Source: Mesorhizobium_G sp050247155 (GTDB taxonomy: Bacteria; Pseudomonadota; Alphaproteobacteria; Rhizobiales; Rhizobiaceae). From it: DNA of 64,000 bases. A model generated the notes under the pieces. The model saw nothing but the letters and a program-made list of their open reading frames with translations, did no database searches and was not told where the DNA came from. The stretch spans positions 1-64,000 of the forward strand of contig JBFWUS010000002.1 in the NCBI GenBank assembly GCA_050247155.1, in the 5' to 3' direction. Position numbers and translations under genes: made by a program. This document shows, in pieces, positions 42,997 to 51,543 of this stretch (the stretch's first letter is position 1; each line of letters starts with the position of its first letter).

Positions 42997-44157
42997 CTAC
43001 GCGCCAGTCTCGCGCCGGAAGGAAGCCCTGCACTTCGCAATAAAGTCCTTGGCCAACGGACTCTGACGATCCGGGCGCTGCGCCAGCGCGATGACCGCTC
43101 CTTCCGGAAAGTCCTCGTCCAACGGCACGGCGATGATTTCCGGGCCATCCGAACCGGTTATGCTGCGCGGGCTTTGCGGCACGATCGAATATCCGAGGCC
43201 CTGGGCGACCAGTCCCCGCACCATGGCGAAGGAAGGCGATTGCAGGCGGATGAGCGGTTTAAGCCCGTTGCGCTCGAAGAACGCGGCGACGGCGGCGCGC
43301 ACCGAGGGATAGTCCAGCAGGATCATGGGCATATCCGCTACGTCGGCAAGCCGGAGGCTCGACCTCGCTGCGAGTGGATGGTCGCTGCTCAGCAGCACGT
43401 GCGGCGACGGCGCACATATGACCTCAGCGTCCAGCTCCGGTTCGTCGACCGCCCCGAATGTGATTGCGGCCTCGATCTTGTCGGCCCGCATCTGCTCGAC
43501 GAGATCGTCATGATCCGCTTCCAGGAGACGGATGTCGACACCGGGCGTCCGGCTCGCGAAGTCAGCGACGAGGGCCGGCACAAACTCCGGTCCGAGCGTG
43601 ATGAAGAAGCCGATGCGCAACTGGTTTTCAGGATCATGCGGCTGTTGGTCGTCCGGCGCGATCGGAATGGCGCGCCTGTAGCCGCGATTGGCATAGACGA
43701 GCGGCGAGCGCTGCCGCGACAGCGCAATCTGCTCGACCTCGCCGATTAGGATGAAGTGAGTCCCCCAGAACAGCGCGGTCTTCAACTGGCAATCGAGGGA
43801 AACGATGGCCCCCTCGATGATCGGCGACCCGGTTGCGCCGGCGTGCCAGGCCACCGCTCCGAACCGATCGTCGTTCAGATGCTTGTGACGCCCGGAGAAG
43901 AGGTCCGAAACGAAACTCTGGTTGCCGCTCAGAACATTCGCACAAAACCGCCTGTTCTTCCTGATCGCCTCGCCGGCGGGGCTTAGATGATGGATGCTGA
44001 CCAGCAACGAAGGCCGGCTGGTATCGGCCGACACGGACGTCATGGACGAAACGGTGACGCCGAACCGGCCCGCGTCGCCATCCGTGGTCACGACGGTGAC
44101 GGCGGAGGCCACGCGGCTCATGCTCTCCAGAAAACGGGCACGCAGGTCGGCGTCCAT
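42997..44157 (-). CDS. Fusion of flavin reductase domain and LysR substrate-binding domain
   Basis: The product is 386 aa from ATG 44157; a GTG at 44166 overlapping the previous stop is an alternative. Residues 1-165 form a short-chain flavin reductase (FLESMSRVASAVTVVTTDGDAGRFGVTVSSMTSVS, SLLVSIHHLSPAGEAIRKNRRFCANVLS, ALFWGTHFILIGEV). Residues 180-385 match a LysR effector-binding domain (LRIGFFITLGPEFVPALVADFASRTPGVDIRLLEADHDDLVEQMRADKIEAAITFG, LVAQGLGYSIVPQSP). The LysR DNA-binding HTH is absent. It probably supplies reduced FMN/FAD to the oxygenase with activity controlled by an aromatic ligand. Confidence 0.85.
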   Translation of the reverse strand: MDADLRARFLESMSRVASAVTVVTTDGDAGRFGVTVSSMTSVSADTSRPSLLVSIHHLSPAGEAIRKNRRFCANVLSGNQSFVSDLFSGRHKHLNDDRFGAVAWHAGATGSPIIEGAIVSLDCQLKTALFWGTHFILIGEVEQIALSRQRSPLVYANRGYRRAIPIAPDDQQPHDPENQLRIGFFITLGPEFVPALVADFASRTPGVDIRLLEADHDDLVEQMRADKIEAAITFGAVDEPELDAEVICAPSPHVLLSSDHPLAARSSLRLADVADMPMILLDYPSVRAAVAAFFERNGLKPLIRLQSPSFAMVRGLVAQGLGYSIVPQSPRSITGSDGPEIIAVPLDEDFPEGAVIALAQRPDRQSPLAKDFIAKCRASFRRETGA

Positions 44158-44162
44158 AGGCC

Positions 44163-45503
44163 TCACCCCAGATCGAAGAAACGTGCAAGCTCCACGTCGG
44201 GAACTTTGCGCCTGAACTCGTTATGCTGGCTTTCGCGTGTGGCGGAGAAGGCCTCGACGAAACGTGGCCCGAACCAATCCCGCGCGAAGTCGGAGCCGCG
44301 CAAGCGCGCGATCGCATCGGGCATCGAGCGCGCGAAGTCGCGAGGCGCTTCCTGGTTGTATCCGTTGCCAATGGTCTCCGGCTCGGGCTCGATCTCCTCA
44401 ATGATGCCTGATATGCCCGCGGCTATGGTGGCGGCGACCGTCAGATACGGGTTGGTGTCGGCTCCCGGCAGGCGGTTCTCGACGCGCAGGGAACCTGAAT
44501 CATGGCCGACGATGCGGAAGCAGGTCGTGCGGTTCTCGAAGCCCCAGGTAAGGCCGGGCGGCGCGAATGTGCCGGGCGCGAAGCGGCGGTATGAGTTGAC
44601 TGTCGGCTGAAACAGCAGCGTGAGATCGCCGACATAGGTCTGCATCCCGCCGATGAAGCGCCGAAAGGCCTGCGACACGTTGTTCTTCTGCGACGGGTCG
44701 TAGAAGATCGACCTGCCGTCGCGATCCTTCAGCGAGATGTGAACATGGATTGATTGGCTGTCGGCTGCCTCGGTCCACCGCGGCATGAAAGTGACGCATT
44801 TGCCCTGCCGCTGCGCCAGCGCACGCAGGAAGTTCTTCAGGAGCACAAGCTGGTCGGCCGGCTCCAGTCCCTCGCCAGCGGAAATGCAGGCTTCGAGGAA
44901 CCCACCGCCGATCTCCTCGTGCATCTTGGCGAGGTTGATCTGCAGCGGCTCGCACATCTGCGCAACGGCTTCGTACCATTCGGTCTGCTGCACCTGGTAG
45001 AGCACCAGGTCGTGACTGTTGTGCTGGGTTGCGGTCTTGAGATTGCGATACCCCTTGGCGCGCGCGCTTTCCGGTGTCTCGTCGAACAGCGTGTATTCGA
45101 GTTCCATGCCGTAACGGGGCCGGTATCCGGCGTCCGCCACTCGGTCGAGCACCCGTTTCAGAATCGAACGCGGGCAGAGCTCGGACGTGCCCCCGGAGTA
45201 GTTCGAGAGAACCAACAGATCGTGCCCCGGCTTGGACCATGGCAGCCGACGCGCGGTTGCGGTATCGATGAGGAGCGGATCGTCGTGGAAATCCGACGAA
45301 CCATCGGAGACCCCGGGCATCACCAGCACCGCGTCGGTGGGGTCGAGGGCTAGCGTCACGGGCGACATGCCCATGCCGCTCTTCGCTATCCCCTTGAGGC
45401 TCCCGACCGAAACCATCTGGCCGCGCAGCAGCCCGTTGGTGTCGGTCATCGCGACCGTGGCAAATCGGCTGGCCGTGTCGGCCAGATAGTCGTCAACCGT
45501 CAT
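44163..45503 (-). CDS. Glutamine-synthetase-like gamma-glutamyl-amine ligase
   Basis: The product is 446 aa. Glutamine synthetase fold motifs are YGMELEYTLFDE (metal site), NLAKMHEEIGGGFLEACI, SQSIHVHISLKD, NSYRRFAPGTFAPPGLTWGFENRTTCFRIVGHD and RVENRLPGADTNPYLTVAATIAAG. The divergence from GlnA (SQHN and MPKP-type segments changed) and the catabolic setting favour the PuuA/gamma-glutamylanilide-synthetase group, which joins glutamate to an amine using ATP. It overlaps TetR by 11 bp and ends at the fusion gene start. Confidence 0.85.
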   Translation of the reverse strand: MTVDDYLADTASRFATVAMTDTNGLLRGQMVSVGSLKGIAKSGMGMSPVTLALDPTDAVLVMPGVSDGSSDFHDDPLLIDTATARRLPWSKPGHDLLVLSNYSGGTSELCPRSILKRVLDRVADAGYRPRYGMELEYTLFDETPESARAKGYRNLKTATQHNSHDLVLYQVQQTEWYEAVAQMCEPLQINLAKMHEEIGGGFLEACISAGEGLEPADQLVLLKNFLRALAQRQGKCVTFMPRWTEAADSQSIHVHISLKDRDGRSIFYDPSQKNNVSQAFRRFIGGMQTYVGDLTLLFQPTVNSYRRFAPGTFAPPGLTWGFENRTTCFRIVGHDSGSLRVENRLPGADTNPYLTVAATIAAGISGIIEEIEPEPETIGNGYNQEAPRDFARSMPDAIARLRGSDFARDWFGPRFVEAFSATRESQHNEFRRKVPDVELARFFDLG

Positions 45504-46182
45504 GATCCACCTGCTGAAGGGAAGGGACGCTTACGAGCGCCTCTAGTGTGGCCAGGTCTTCCGTGGGCCTGCTCGAATAGGCTTTCAGGAAAACCCGCAA
45601 ACCGTTGTTCAGGTAGCGCGCCACCTCCGCCCGGCCGGGCGGACGATCGGGCATGTAGAGCGCCTGGGTGCGCGGGGCCGATAGGATAAGGCCCCAAAGA
45701 TCCTGGGCGGCCAGTTCCGCGTCGTCGAAGACGAGACGGCCCTCGGCGCGGCGGCCTTCCAAGTAGTCCATGATCCCGCGCAGGAGGCGGTCGGGACCTT
45801 GCTCCTGATAGGCCCGCCCGATTTCCGGAAAACGCTGCACCTCGCCGATGATCAGCCGGGCAAGCGACAACAGATCAGGGCGCAGGACCGTATCGGCGTA
45901 GTCCCAGGCGAAGTCGAGCAGATCGGCCACCATGCCCTTGCCGGACGGATGGTGGAAAACTCCGAGCATCTGGTCGCGCTCGCCCAGCATCATGGCCGAG
46001 AAGAGGGCTTCCTTGGATTCGAAATATTGGTAGAGTGTCGGCTTCGAGACCCTGGCCTCTATAGCGACCGCATCCATTGCCGCGCCGGAATAGCCGACCT
46101 CGGAAAAGACCTTCAGTGCGGCTGCCAGGATGCGCCGCTCGCGCTCAATCTTGTTCTGCTGACGGCGCGGAAGAGCGGTCAT
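45493..46182 (-). CDS. TetR/AcrR-family regulator
   Basis: The product is 229 aa. The N-terminal HTH is IERERRILAAALKVFSEVGYSGAAMDAVAIEARVSKPTLYQYFESKEALFSAMM (residues 12-65). The C-terminal ligand domain resembles the TetR_C AefR-like type (DLLSLARLIIGEVQRFPEIGRAYQEQGPDRLLRGI). Overlaps of 4 bp with the hydrolase gene and 11 bp with the ligase gene place it in the catabolic operon, so it probably senses a pathway compound. Confidence 0.9.
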   Translation of the reverse strand: MTALPRRQQNKIERERRILAAALKVFSEVGYSGAAMDAVAIEARVSKPTLYQYFESKEALFSAMMLGERDQMLGVFHHPSGKGMVADLLDFAWDYADTVLRPDLLSLARLIIGEVQRFPEIGRAYQEQGPDRLLRGIMDYLEGRRAEGRLVFDDAELAAQDLWGLILSAPRTQALYMPDRPPGRAEVARYLNNGLRVFLKAYSSRPTEDLATLEALVSVPSLQQVDHDG

Positions 46183-47483
46183 TGCGGCAGCCTTCCGAGG
46201 AAATCCAGAAGGATGCGGTTGTAGGCCTCAGGCTGCTCCAGATTGCAGACATGTCCGGCGTCCGCAATTGTCTCGTAGCGCACGTCGGCAAGCGGGGCAT
46301 CAGCCAGGATACGGTTCGCGACGCCCCGGATCTCTTCGGGAGAGGCCAGCCTGTCGTACTCGCCGGTCATCATCAGGACGGGCATGACAAGGCGGGAGAA
46401 ATCGAACCGCTCCGGCGGGCTGGTGAAGCACATGAGCGCGTCGCGGTAGGTCCGCGCCGGGATCGCGGCCATCGAGTCGAACAGCCGCGCTCTCACCTCG
46501 CCGGAGGCGTTCGGGCCGGCCAGAACCTTGACCACCGACGGCGCGAAGTCAGCCGGAGTCTGCCCGCCATCGAGCGGCACCTGGCGGCTGACTCGGAAGG
46601 CTTCCCGCTCGGCCGGTCCCGCTTCCGACATGCCGGTGCAGCCGCCAGAGAGCACGAGGCCCGCAAGCAGTTCGGGATGCCGCATGGCGAAGGAGGTTGC
46701 GATCCAGGAGCCGTAGGAGAGGCCCGCCAGGACCAGGCGATCGGCGCCGAGCGCCTCGCGCACGCGCAATATGTCGGCGCAATAATCCTCGACCGTCGAC
46801 TGCCGAGGACCCAGCGTGCTGTCGCCGTATCCGCGCAGGTCGAGCGCGGCGCAACGCATCACGTTTCCGGCCGTTTCGAGCTGTGACCGCCAGTTCGAGC
46901 GCGCCCCGCCAATGCCGTGCAGGAACAGGCAAAGCGGCCCATCCTTCGGCGGCGTCACGCTCAGCGCGAGCCGCGGCTGACCACCGAGCGACAGGTCCTG
47001 GTCCTCGATGGCGACCGGCGCAGGCAACGGCGCGCGACCAGGCGAAGAAGTGGCGCGGCTTTCGGCCTGATGTGAAAGCGCGGCGATGCCAGCCTCGAAA
47101 ACCGCCTTCGTGCCTTCGCAGATGTCCGCGAGCCGGGCTGCATCCGGCGCGCCTACCGCCGCGGTCCAGTCGATGGCGCTGCCGCCATCCTGCGAGGCGG
47201 AGACGCTGATCCTGGCGTCGTAGCTCTCGGCGCCGGCGATCCCCTCCAGATGGGTGTAGCCGAGCGTCCTGTCGCTATCGCTGTACCAGGTGAGCTGCTC
47301 GCGGTAGGACGTGTCGTCACCATGCACGGTAAACGCGCGGATCAGGGAGCCCCGCGCGCCGCGTTCCGCGCGGATCGAGGCGATGGCCGGATGCCATCGC
47401 CCGCAGAAATCGCCGGCAACGGCCCACACCGCCTCGGCTGAGGCCGGTGACCGCCCGACGATCTGGATCCGATCGCGCGGCAT
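46179..47483 (-). CDS. SRPBCC-domain/alpha-beta hydrolase fusion
   Basis: The product is 434 aa from ATG 47483, 5 bp after the upstream stop; the longer frame has no family character. Residues 1-145 are SRPBCC/START-like (ASAEAVWAVAGDFCGRWHPAIASIRAER, RTLGYTHLEGIAGAESYDARISV). Residues 165-434 are an alpha/beta hydrolase: oxyanion HGIGGARSNW, nucleophile elbow GLSYGSW, Asp in MMTGEYDRLASPEE, His in ADAGHVCNLEQPEAYN. The hydrolase half is of the type used after ring cleavage, such as N-formylmaleamate deformylase after NicX, which would suit the neighbouring dioxygenase. Confidence 0.85.
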   Translation of the reverse strand: MPRDRIQIVGRSPASAEAVWAVAGDFCGRWHPAIASIRAERGARGSLIRAFTVHGDDTSYREQLTWYSDSDRTLGYTHLEGIAGAESYDARISVSASQDGGSAIDWTAAVGAPDAARLADICEGTKAVFEAGIAALSHQAESRATSSPGRAPLPAPVAIEDQDLSLGGQPRLALSVTPPKDGPLCLFLHGIGGARSNWRSQLETAGNVMRCAALDLRGYGDSTLGPRQSTVEDYCADILRVREALGADRLVLAGLSYGSWIATSFAMRHPELLAGLVLSGGCTGMSEAGPAEREAFRVSRQVPLDGGQTPADFAPSVVKVLAGPNASGEVRARLFDSMAAIPARTYRDALMCFTSPPERFDFSRLVMPVLMMTGEYDRLASPEEIRGVANRILADAPLADVRYETIADAGHVCNLEQPEAYNRILLDFLGRLPQ

Positions 47484-47488
47484 GGGGG

Positions 47489-48799
47489 CTACCGCACGCC
47501 GCGCGCGCCGCTGGCGTCGCCCCGCCACAGCGAGGTGCGCGCACCGCCCTCGTCGCCCGGCGCATGATCCAGCTCGTCCATCTCGTAGAGGGCAAGCACG
47601 CCCAGATAATCCTCCATGATCTCCGAGGTGAAGGGCAGCATCAGCGCGCCGCAGCGGCTGTCGCGGTACATGCGCTCGAGCGGCAGAGACTTCAGCATGG
47701 ACTGGCCTCCGCAGGTGCGAATCGCCATCGACGTCATCTCGGCGGCGCCTTCCATGACGTTGTACTGCGCGGCATACATGCGCAGCACCTCGGCCTTGGT
47801 GGGAAAGCCCTTGGACTCGCCGAAGGCCTGCCACCACAACGCGCGAATGTTGGCGAGACGGGCATACATCTTGCCGACCGCAATGCGCTTGGTCGCATAC
47901 ATGCGCCGATCAACCGGCGGCTGGCCCGGAATTTTGCCCTTCAGATAGTCGACCATGAAGTCGTAGGCGCCCTGCGCCACGCCCATGTAGGTCGGCGAAA
48001 GCGTGATCATCATGTGCGGCCAGTTGGGCAACGTCTTGTTGAAGATGCCGCGCGGCATCAGCAGGTCGTCCGCCGTGACGAAAACGTCCTTCAGGAACAG
48101 GTCGCGGCTGTTGGTGCCGCGCATGCCGAGCGGGTCCCAATCGCCCTTCACGCTGAGGCCGGCGGCATCCTTGTGAACGACGAACAGCATCGTGTCCTCG
48201 TGTCGCGGTTCCTGGCCTTCGAACACCTCGGTGCAGACGATCGTGTAGTAGTCGCAATAGCCTGCGAGCGAAGCGAATTTCTTAAAGCCGTTGATCTTCC
48301 AGCCGCCGTCCACCTTGCGGCACTGGGTCTGGTTCGGCTTCGACGTCCAGTTCTGTCCGCCCTCGGAGATCGGCTGCGAGAAGATCGCCTTCTCGGCGAT
48401 GGCGCGGCGGAACTGGCGCTCGCGCAGCGGCGCGAAGGTCGCCTTCTCCTCCGGCGTCAGGTTCGGCATGTCGAACATGAAGCGCGACCACGCCATGGAG
48501 GAATTGTGCATGTTGAAGGTCAGCGCCGTCGCGCCGCAATATTTGCCGATCTCGGCGCCGACCATGGCGTACTCGAACATCGAGAAGCTCCAACCACCGA
48601 ATTCCTTCGGAATGCACAGGCCGAGGAAGCCTTCAGCCGCCAGGTCCTTGTAGTTCTCGACCGGAAACGAGGCGTCGTCGTCGATCGCCTTCGCGCGCAG
48701 GGCGAACTTCTCGCGGCCGAGCTCGTTCACCCGGCTCAGGACATCCTGTACCTCCGGCCGGATCCGGGACAGATCGTAATAGTCGGCAATATCGCTCAT
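47489..48799 (-). CDS. Acyl-CoA dehydrogenase-fold flavoprotein, probable monooxygenase
   Basis: The product is 436 aa with ACAD-like layout: N-terminal helices (LAAEGFLGLCIPKEFGGWSFSMFEYAMVGAEIGKYCGATALTF), middle beta domain (FSQPISEGGQNWTSKPNQTQCRKVDGGWKINGFKKFASLAGYCDYYTIV), C-terminal helices. At the usual catalytic position (YEGTSQI in medium-chain enzymes) it reads MLPFTSEI, lacking Glu. Together with two flavin reductase genes nearby, this favours a reduced-flavin-dependent monooxygenase of the DszC/IacA kind rather than a beta-oxidation enzyme. An ACAD using Glu elsewhere is possible. Confidence 0.78.
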   Translation of the reverse strand: MSDIADYYDLSRIRPEVQDVLSRVNELGREKFALRAKAIDDDASFPVENYKDLAAEGFLGLCIPKEFGGWSFSMFEYAMVGAEIGKYCGATALTFNMHNSSMAWSRFMFDMPNLTPEEKATFAPLRERQFRRAIAEKAIFSQPISEGGQNWTSKPNQTQCRKVDGGWKINGFKKFASLAGYCDYYTIVCTEVFEGQEPRHEDTMLFVVHKDAAGLSVKGDWDPLGMRGTNSRDLFLKDVFVTADDLLMPRGIFNKTLPNWPHMMITLSPTYMGVAQGAYDFMVDYLKGKIPGQPPVDRRMYATKRIAVGKMYARLANIRALWWQAFGESKGFPTKAEVLRMYAAQYNVMEGAAEMTSMAIRTCGGQSMLKSLPLERMYRDSRCGALMLPFTSEIMEDYLGVLALYEMDELDHAPGDEGGARTSLWRGDASGARGVR

Positions 48800-48820
48800 G
48801 CTTGTCTCTCTCCGAAGGCG

Positions 48821-49873
48821 TCAGAGCGCCAGTTCCCCCTGTAGGACGCCGTCCTTGACTACGGTCCTTCCGTCGAGCCTGATCGTGCAGTTACGCATCG
48901 GCAGGTCGAAATGGCCGAGCGTGTAGCGCCCGGCATACTGGTTCGCTCCCGTCGACCACAGGAAGGAGCCGGCAAGCGCGCGAAACTCCACCGCCTGCAT
49001 GTCGCGCTTGTCGTACATGGCGGCCGACACCCAGCGAGCGCGCGGATGCATGCCCCAGCCGACATGGCTCATGCCGTAGGCGTTTCGGTCGTCCCAGGCC
49101 TCCATGTATTCGCGGAAGTGGATGGCATCGACGCCGTCGCCCTTGATTGCGGTCACGAAATCGTTGTCGACGGTGAAGTCGATGCGGCTGGTGAGCGTGG
49201 TCTTGAACGTCAGGTTCATGTCGCCCACGTCCATCACGATCCTGCCGTTGACGCTGTTCTGTCCGGGGAAGGCGAGGCACAACCCGCCCGGCCAATGCGC
49301 CACCGCGCCGGGCCTTGTGCCGAAGCCGGGCGTGCCGCCGCAGGGCGCGGCGCGCAGATTGATCGACAGATCGGTACCGGCGGCCGATGTGACGTGCATT
49401 TCGTCGGCCTCGCGCAGCATCTGGACGCCGAGCTCGACCTTGGGCCCAAGTTCGGCCATCGGCTCGGTGCGCTCCAATATTTCGGGATGCTCGTTGCAGA
49501 CGACCAGCAGGCGCGTGTTGCCGGCCTCCTCGATCTCCGGCCATTCGGGCGCGTGGATCAGGCCTTCAACCGTGCAGTCGACGATCACCTCCACACGCTT
49601 CAGCGCCTCGATGACGGCACGGTTCTGCTGGATCGCCCAGGATGTTCCGGTCGACTTCACCGGCACCGGCGCTATCTGGCGCGGCGTCGGCATCTGGATC
49701 ATGCAATATTCGGCGCCAAGGTCGTGCAGCGCGAGATCCGACAGGTGGATCAGCACGGGACGCGATTGCGTTTCCGACAGGATGGCCACTTTCGTGCCCT
49801 TGCCGATGGCGTTCAGCGCGAAGACGCGCCGGAAGCTATCGAGCCACCTCCCCTCGATTCGCTCTTGCAGCAT
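48821..49873 (-). CDS. NicX-like 2,5-dihydroxypyridine 5,6-dioxygenase family protein
   Basis: The product is 350 aa, the length of NicX. The C-terminal half follows that family closely: VMDVGDMNLTFKTTLTSRIDF, YMEAWDDRNAYGMSHVGWGMHPRARW, FLWSTGANQYAGRYTLGHFDLPMRNCTIRLDG. The iron ligands expected for NicX (His in SHVGWG, His and Asp in GHFDLP) are present. NicX enzymes open N-heteroaromatic diols; M29 aminopeptidases are distant relatives. An upstream palindrome (49957-49968) may be an operator for this gene. Confidence 0.8.
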   Translation of the reverse strand: MLQERIEGRWLDSFRRVFALNAIGKGTKVAILSETQSRPVLIHLSDLALHDLGAEYCMIQMPTPRQIAPVPVKSTGTSWAIQQNRAVIEALKRVEVIVDCTVEGLIHAPEWPEIEEAGNTRLLVVCNEHPEILERTEPMAELGPKVELGVQMLREADEMHVTSAAGTDLSINLRAAPCGGTPGFGTRPGAVAHWPGGLCLAFPGQNSVNGRIVMDVGDMNLTFKTTLTSRIDFTVDNDFVTAIKGDGVDAIHFREYMEAWDDRNAYGMSHVGWGMHPRARWVSAAMYDKRDMQAVEFRALAGSFLWSTGANQYAGRYTLGHFDLPMRNCTIRLDGRTVVKDGVLQGELAL

Positions 49874-49926
49874 CGCACGCTCTCCCTTGACGCGTTATGC
49901 AAAGATACGATTTCTTAACCCGTCAG

Positions 49927-50610
49927 TTAAGTTTTTCTCTTATCCCTGTCAACAGAATTTTCGAAAATATCGGAGCTATTCGATAATTCATGCCTTGAAT
50001 CGCGCCAGGACGGCCGCGCGAGGCTGAAGGTGTCGCGGCTGCGGACGTAGTCGCTGCCGTATGAGCGGGCGACAAGGTCGAGCCTGGGTGTATCGATATG
50101 GGCCCGGCCAGCGTCCAGGATGCAGTCGTCGGCGACGTGGACGGTCAGAACCCGCCCAATGACCACCACCTGCGCCGGTCCCGTGACAACCGACGACAGC
50201 GAGACACATTCGAATGCCACCGGGCTCTGGGCTATGCGGGGCGGCCGCACCCGCGCGGAAGGCTCCGTGGCGAGCCTCGCAAGCGCGAGTTCGTCCACGC
50301 CACGCGGCGCGTCGATCGAGGTGATGTTCATCGCACGGACAAGCCGCTCCGGCACCAGGTTCACGACGAACTCGCCCGTATCGAGAATGTTGCGCGAGGT
50401 GTCCTTGAAGCCCCGCTCCGGGTCGCCCAGGATGCCGATGGCCACGGTCGGAGGCGCCGATCCCATGACGTTGAAGAAACTGTAGGGAGCGGCGTTCAGC
50501 CTGTCCTCGGCGTCCTGCGTCACCACCCAGGCGATCGGCCGGGGCATGACGGTGGCCGCCAGGAGCTTGTAAGCGTTCTGGGTGCCAACCACCTCCAGAT
50601 CGAAGCGCAT
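49927..50610 (-). CDS. Flavin reductase-like FMN-binding protein (DIM6/NTAB family)
   Basis: The product is 227 aa. Residues 1-165 carry the domain: LLAATVMPRPIAWVVTQDAEDRLNAAPYSFFNVMGSAPPTVAIGI, GFKDTSRNILDTGEFVVNLV, SPVAFECVSL. Its ATG overlaps the nitrilase stop (ATGA). It likely reduces flavin for the acyl-CoA dehydrogenase-fold oxygenase. The hydrophilic C-terminal tail (ELSNSSDIFENSVDRDKRKT) is encoded by DNA containing a palindromic operator-like site. Confidence 0.88.
   Translation of the reverse strand: MRFDLEVVGTQNAYKLLAATVMPRPIAWVVTQDAEDRLNAAPYSFFNVMGSAPPTVAIGILGDPERGFKDTSRNILDTGEFVVNLVPERLVRAMNITSIDAPRGVDELALARLATEPSARVRPPRIAQSPVAFECVSLSSVVTGPAQVVVIGRVLTVHVADDCILDAGRAHIDTPRLDLVARSYGSDYVRSRDTFSLARPSWRDSRHELSNSSDIFENSVDRDKRKT
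49957..49968. promoter_or_regulatory. Palindromic operator-like site upstream of nicX-like gene
   Basis: ATTTTCGAAAAT, a perfect 12-bp palindrome, lies 84 bp before the nicX-like start and within the 3' end of the flavin reductase gene. An identical 12-mer is at 53687-53698 in front of the cluster's first gene. AT-rich sequence around it (49915-49985) contrasts with the surroundings. Confidence 0.6.
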
Positions 50611-51539
50611 CAGGCCTCGCGAACTGCTGGCCGGGCACGCGTGTCCACCGTCAGGCTGAACACATCCGGCCGCGCATAGTGCCCGGTCACGTCGAAATCG
50701 AACTTCGCCCGCATGATTTCGCGCGGGTCGATGTCGGCATAAAGCATGGTCTCGCCCTCGAAATCCGGCCCAGCCAACACCCGTCCCAGCGGATCGACAA
50801 TCGCCGAGCCGCCACGCATCATCACCCGGTCCGGCTCGTCGCCCAGCGCGCTTTCATGGTCGGGCCCGAAAGCCGCGCGGGTAATGTGTTGGCAGGCGGT
50901 GAGCACGAAGGTGCGGCCCTCCAATGCGATGTGCCGCATCGTCGGCAGCCAGGTGTCGCGGTCGTCGGCGGTCGGCGCGCAGTAGAGCGTGACGCCTTGG
51001 TGGTACATGTGCATGCGAAGCGCCGGCATGTAATTTTCCCAGCAGATCACGGCGCCGATGGTACCCAGCTCGGTGCGGAACACGGGCATGGTGGAACCGT
51101 CGCCAAAACCCCAGATCAGCCGCTCACCCGCCGTCGGCATCAGCTTCCTGTGCTTGCCCACGAGCCCCTTTTCACCATCGAAATAAAGCGCCGTGCAGTA
51201 GAGGGTCGCGCCATCACGCTCGATAACGCCGACCACTGCGAAAGCTCCGGTCTCGGCCGCCGCTTCGGCAAGAATGGCCACTTCCGGGCCATCGACGTCG
51301 ATGGCGGCGGCGTGGTAACGGGCGAAGGCCTCGCGTCCCTCCGGCCTGCGCATTCCGATGGGCGCGCCAAAACTGGCGCCCTTCGGGTAGCCGCCGATCA
51401 AGGCCTCGGGAAAGACCGCCAGCCGCGCCCCGTTCGACGCTGCCTCGCGCAGCCGGGCGGCGGCGCTTTCGGCCGTGGCCGACGCATTGCCCGGGACGGA
51501 GGCCATCTGCACGACAGCGGCCTTGAACGATGTGCCCAC
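50610..51539 (-). CDS. Nitrilase (carbon-nitrogen hydrolase superfamily)
   Basis: The product is 309 aa from GTG 51539, with GGAG 7 nt upstream overlapping the stop of the FAH-family gene. The Glu-Lys-Cys triad is clear: FPEALIGGYPKG, GKHRKLMPTAGERLIWGFGDG, and VICWENYMPALRMHMYHQGV. The pattern is that of true nitrilases rather than amidases (ENYMPALR, CAPTADDRDTW). It would convert a nitrile to the acid plus ammonia. Plant indole- or phenylacetonitriles are candidate substrates, by analogy only. Confidence 0.88.
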   Translation of the reverse strand: MGTSFKAAVVQMASVPGNASATAESAAARLREAASNGARLAVFPEALIGGYPKGASFGAPIGMRRPEGREAFARYHAAAIDVDGPEVAILAEAAAETGAFAVVGVIERDGATLYCTALYFDGEKGLVGKHRKLMPTAGERLIWGFGDGSTMPVFRTELGTIGAVICWENYMPALRMHMYHQGVTLYCAPTADDRDTWLPTMRHIALEGRTFVLTACQHITRAAFGPDHESALGDEPDRVMMRGGSAIVDPLGRVLAGPDFEGETMLYADIDPREIMRAKFDFDVTGHYARPDVFSLTVDTRARPAVREA

Positions 51540-51543
51540 CGCC

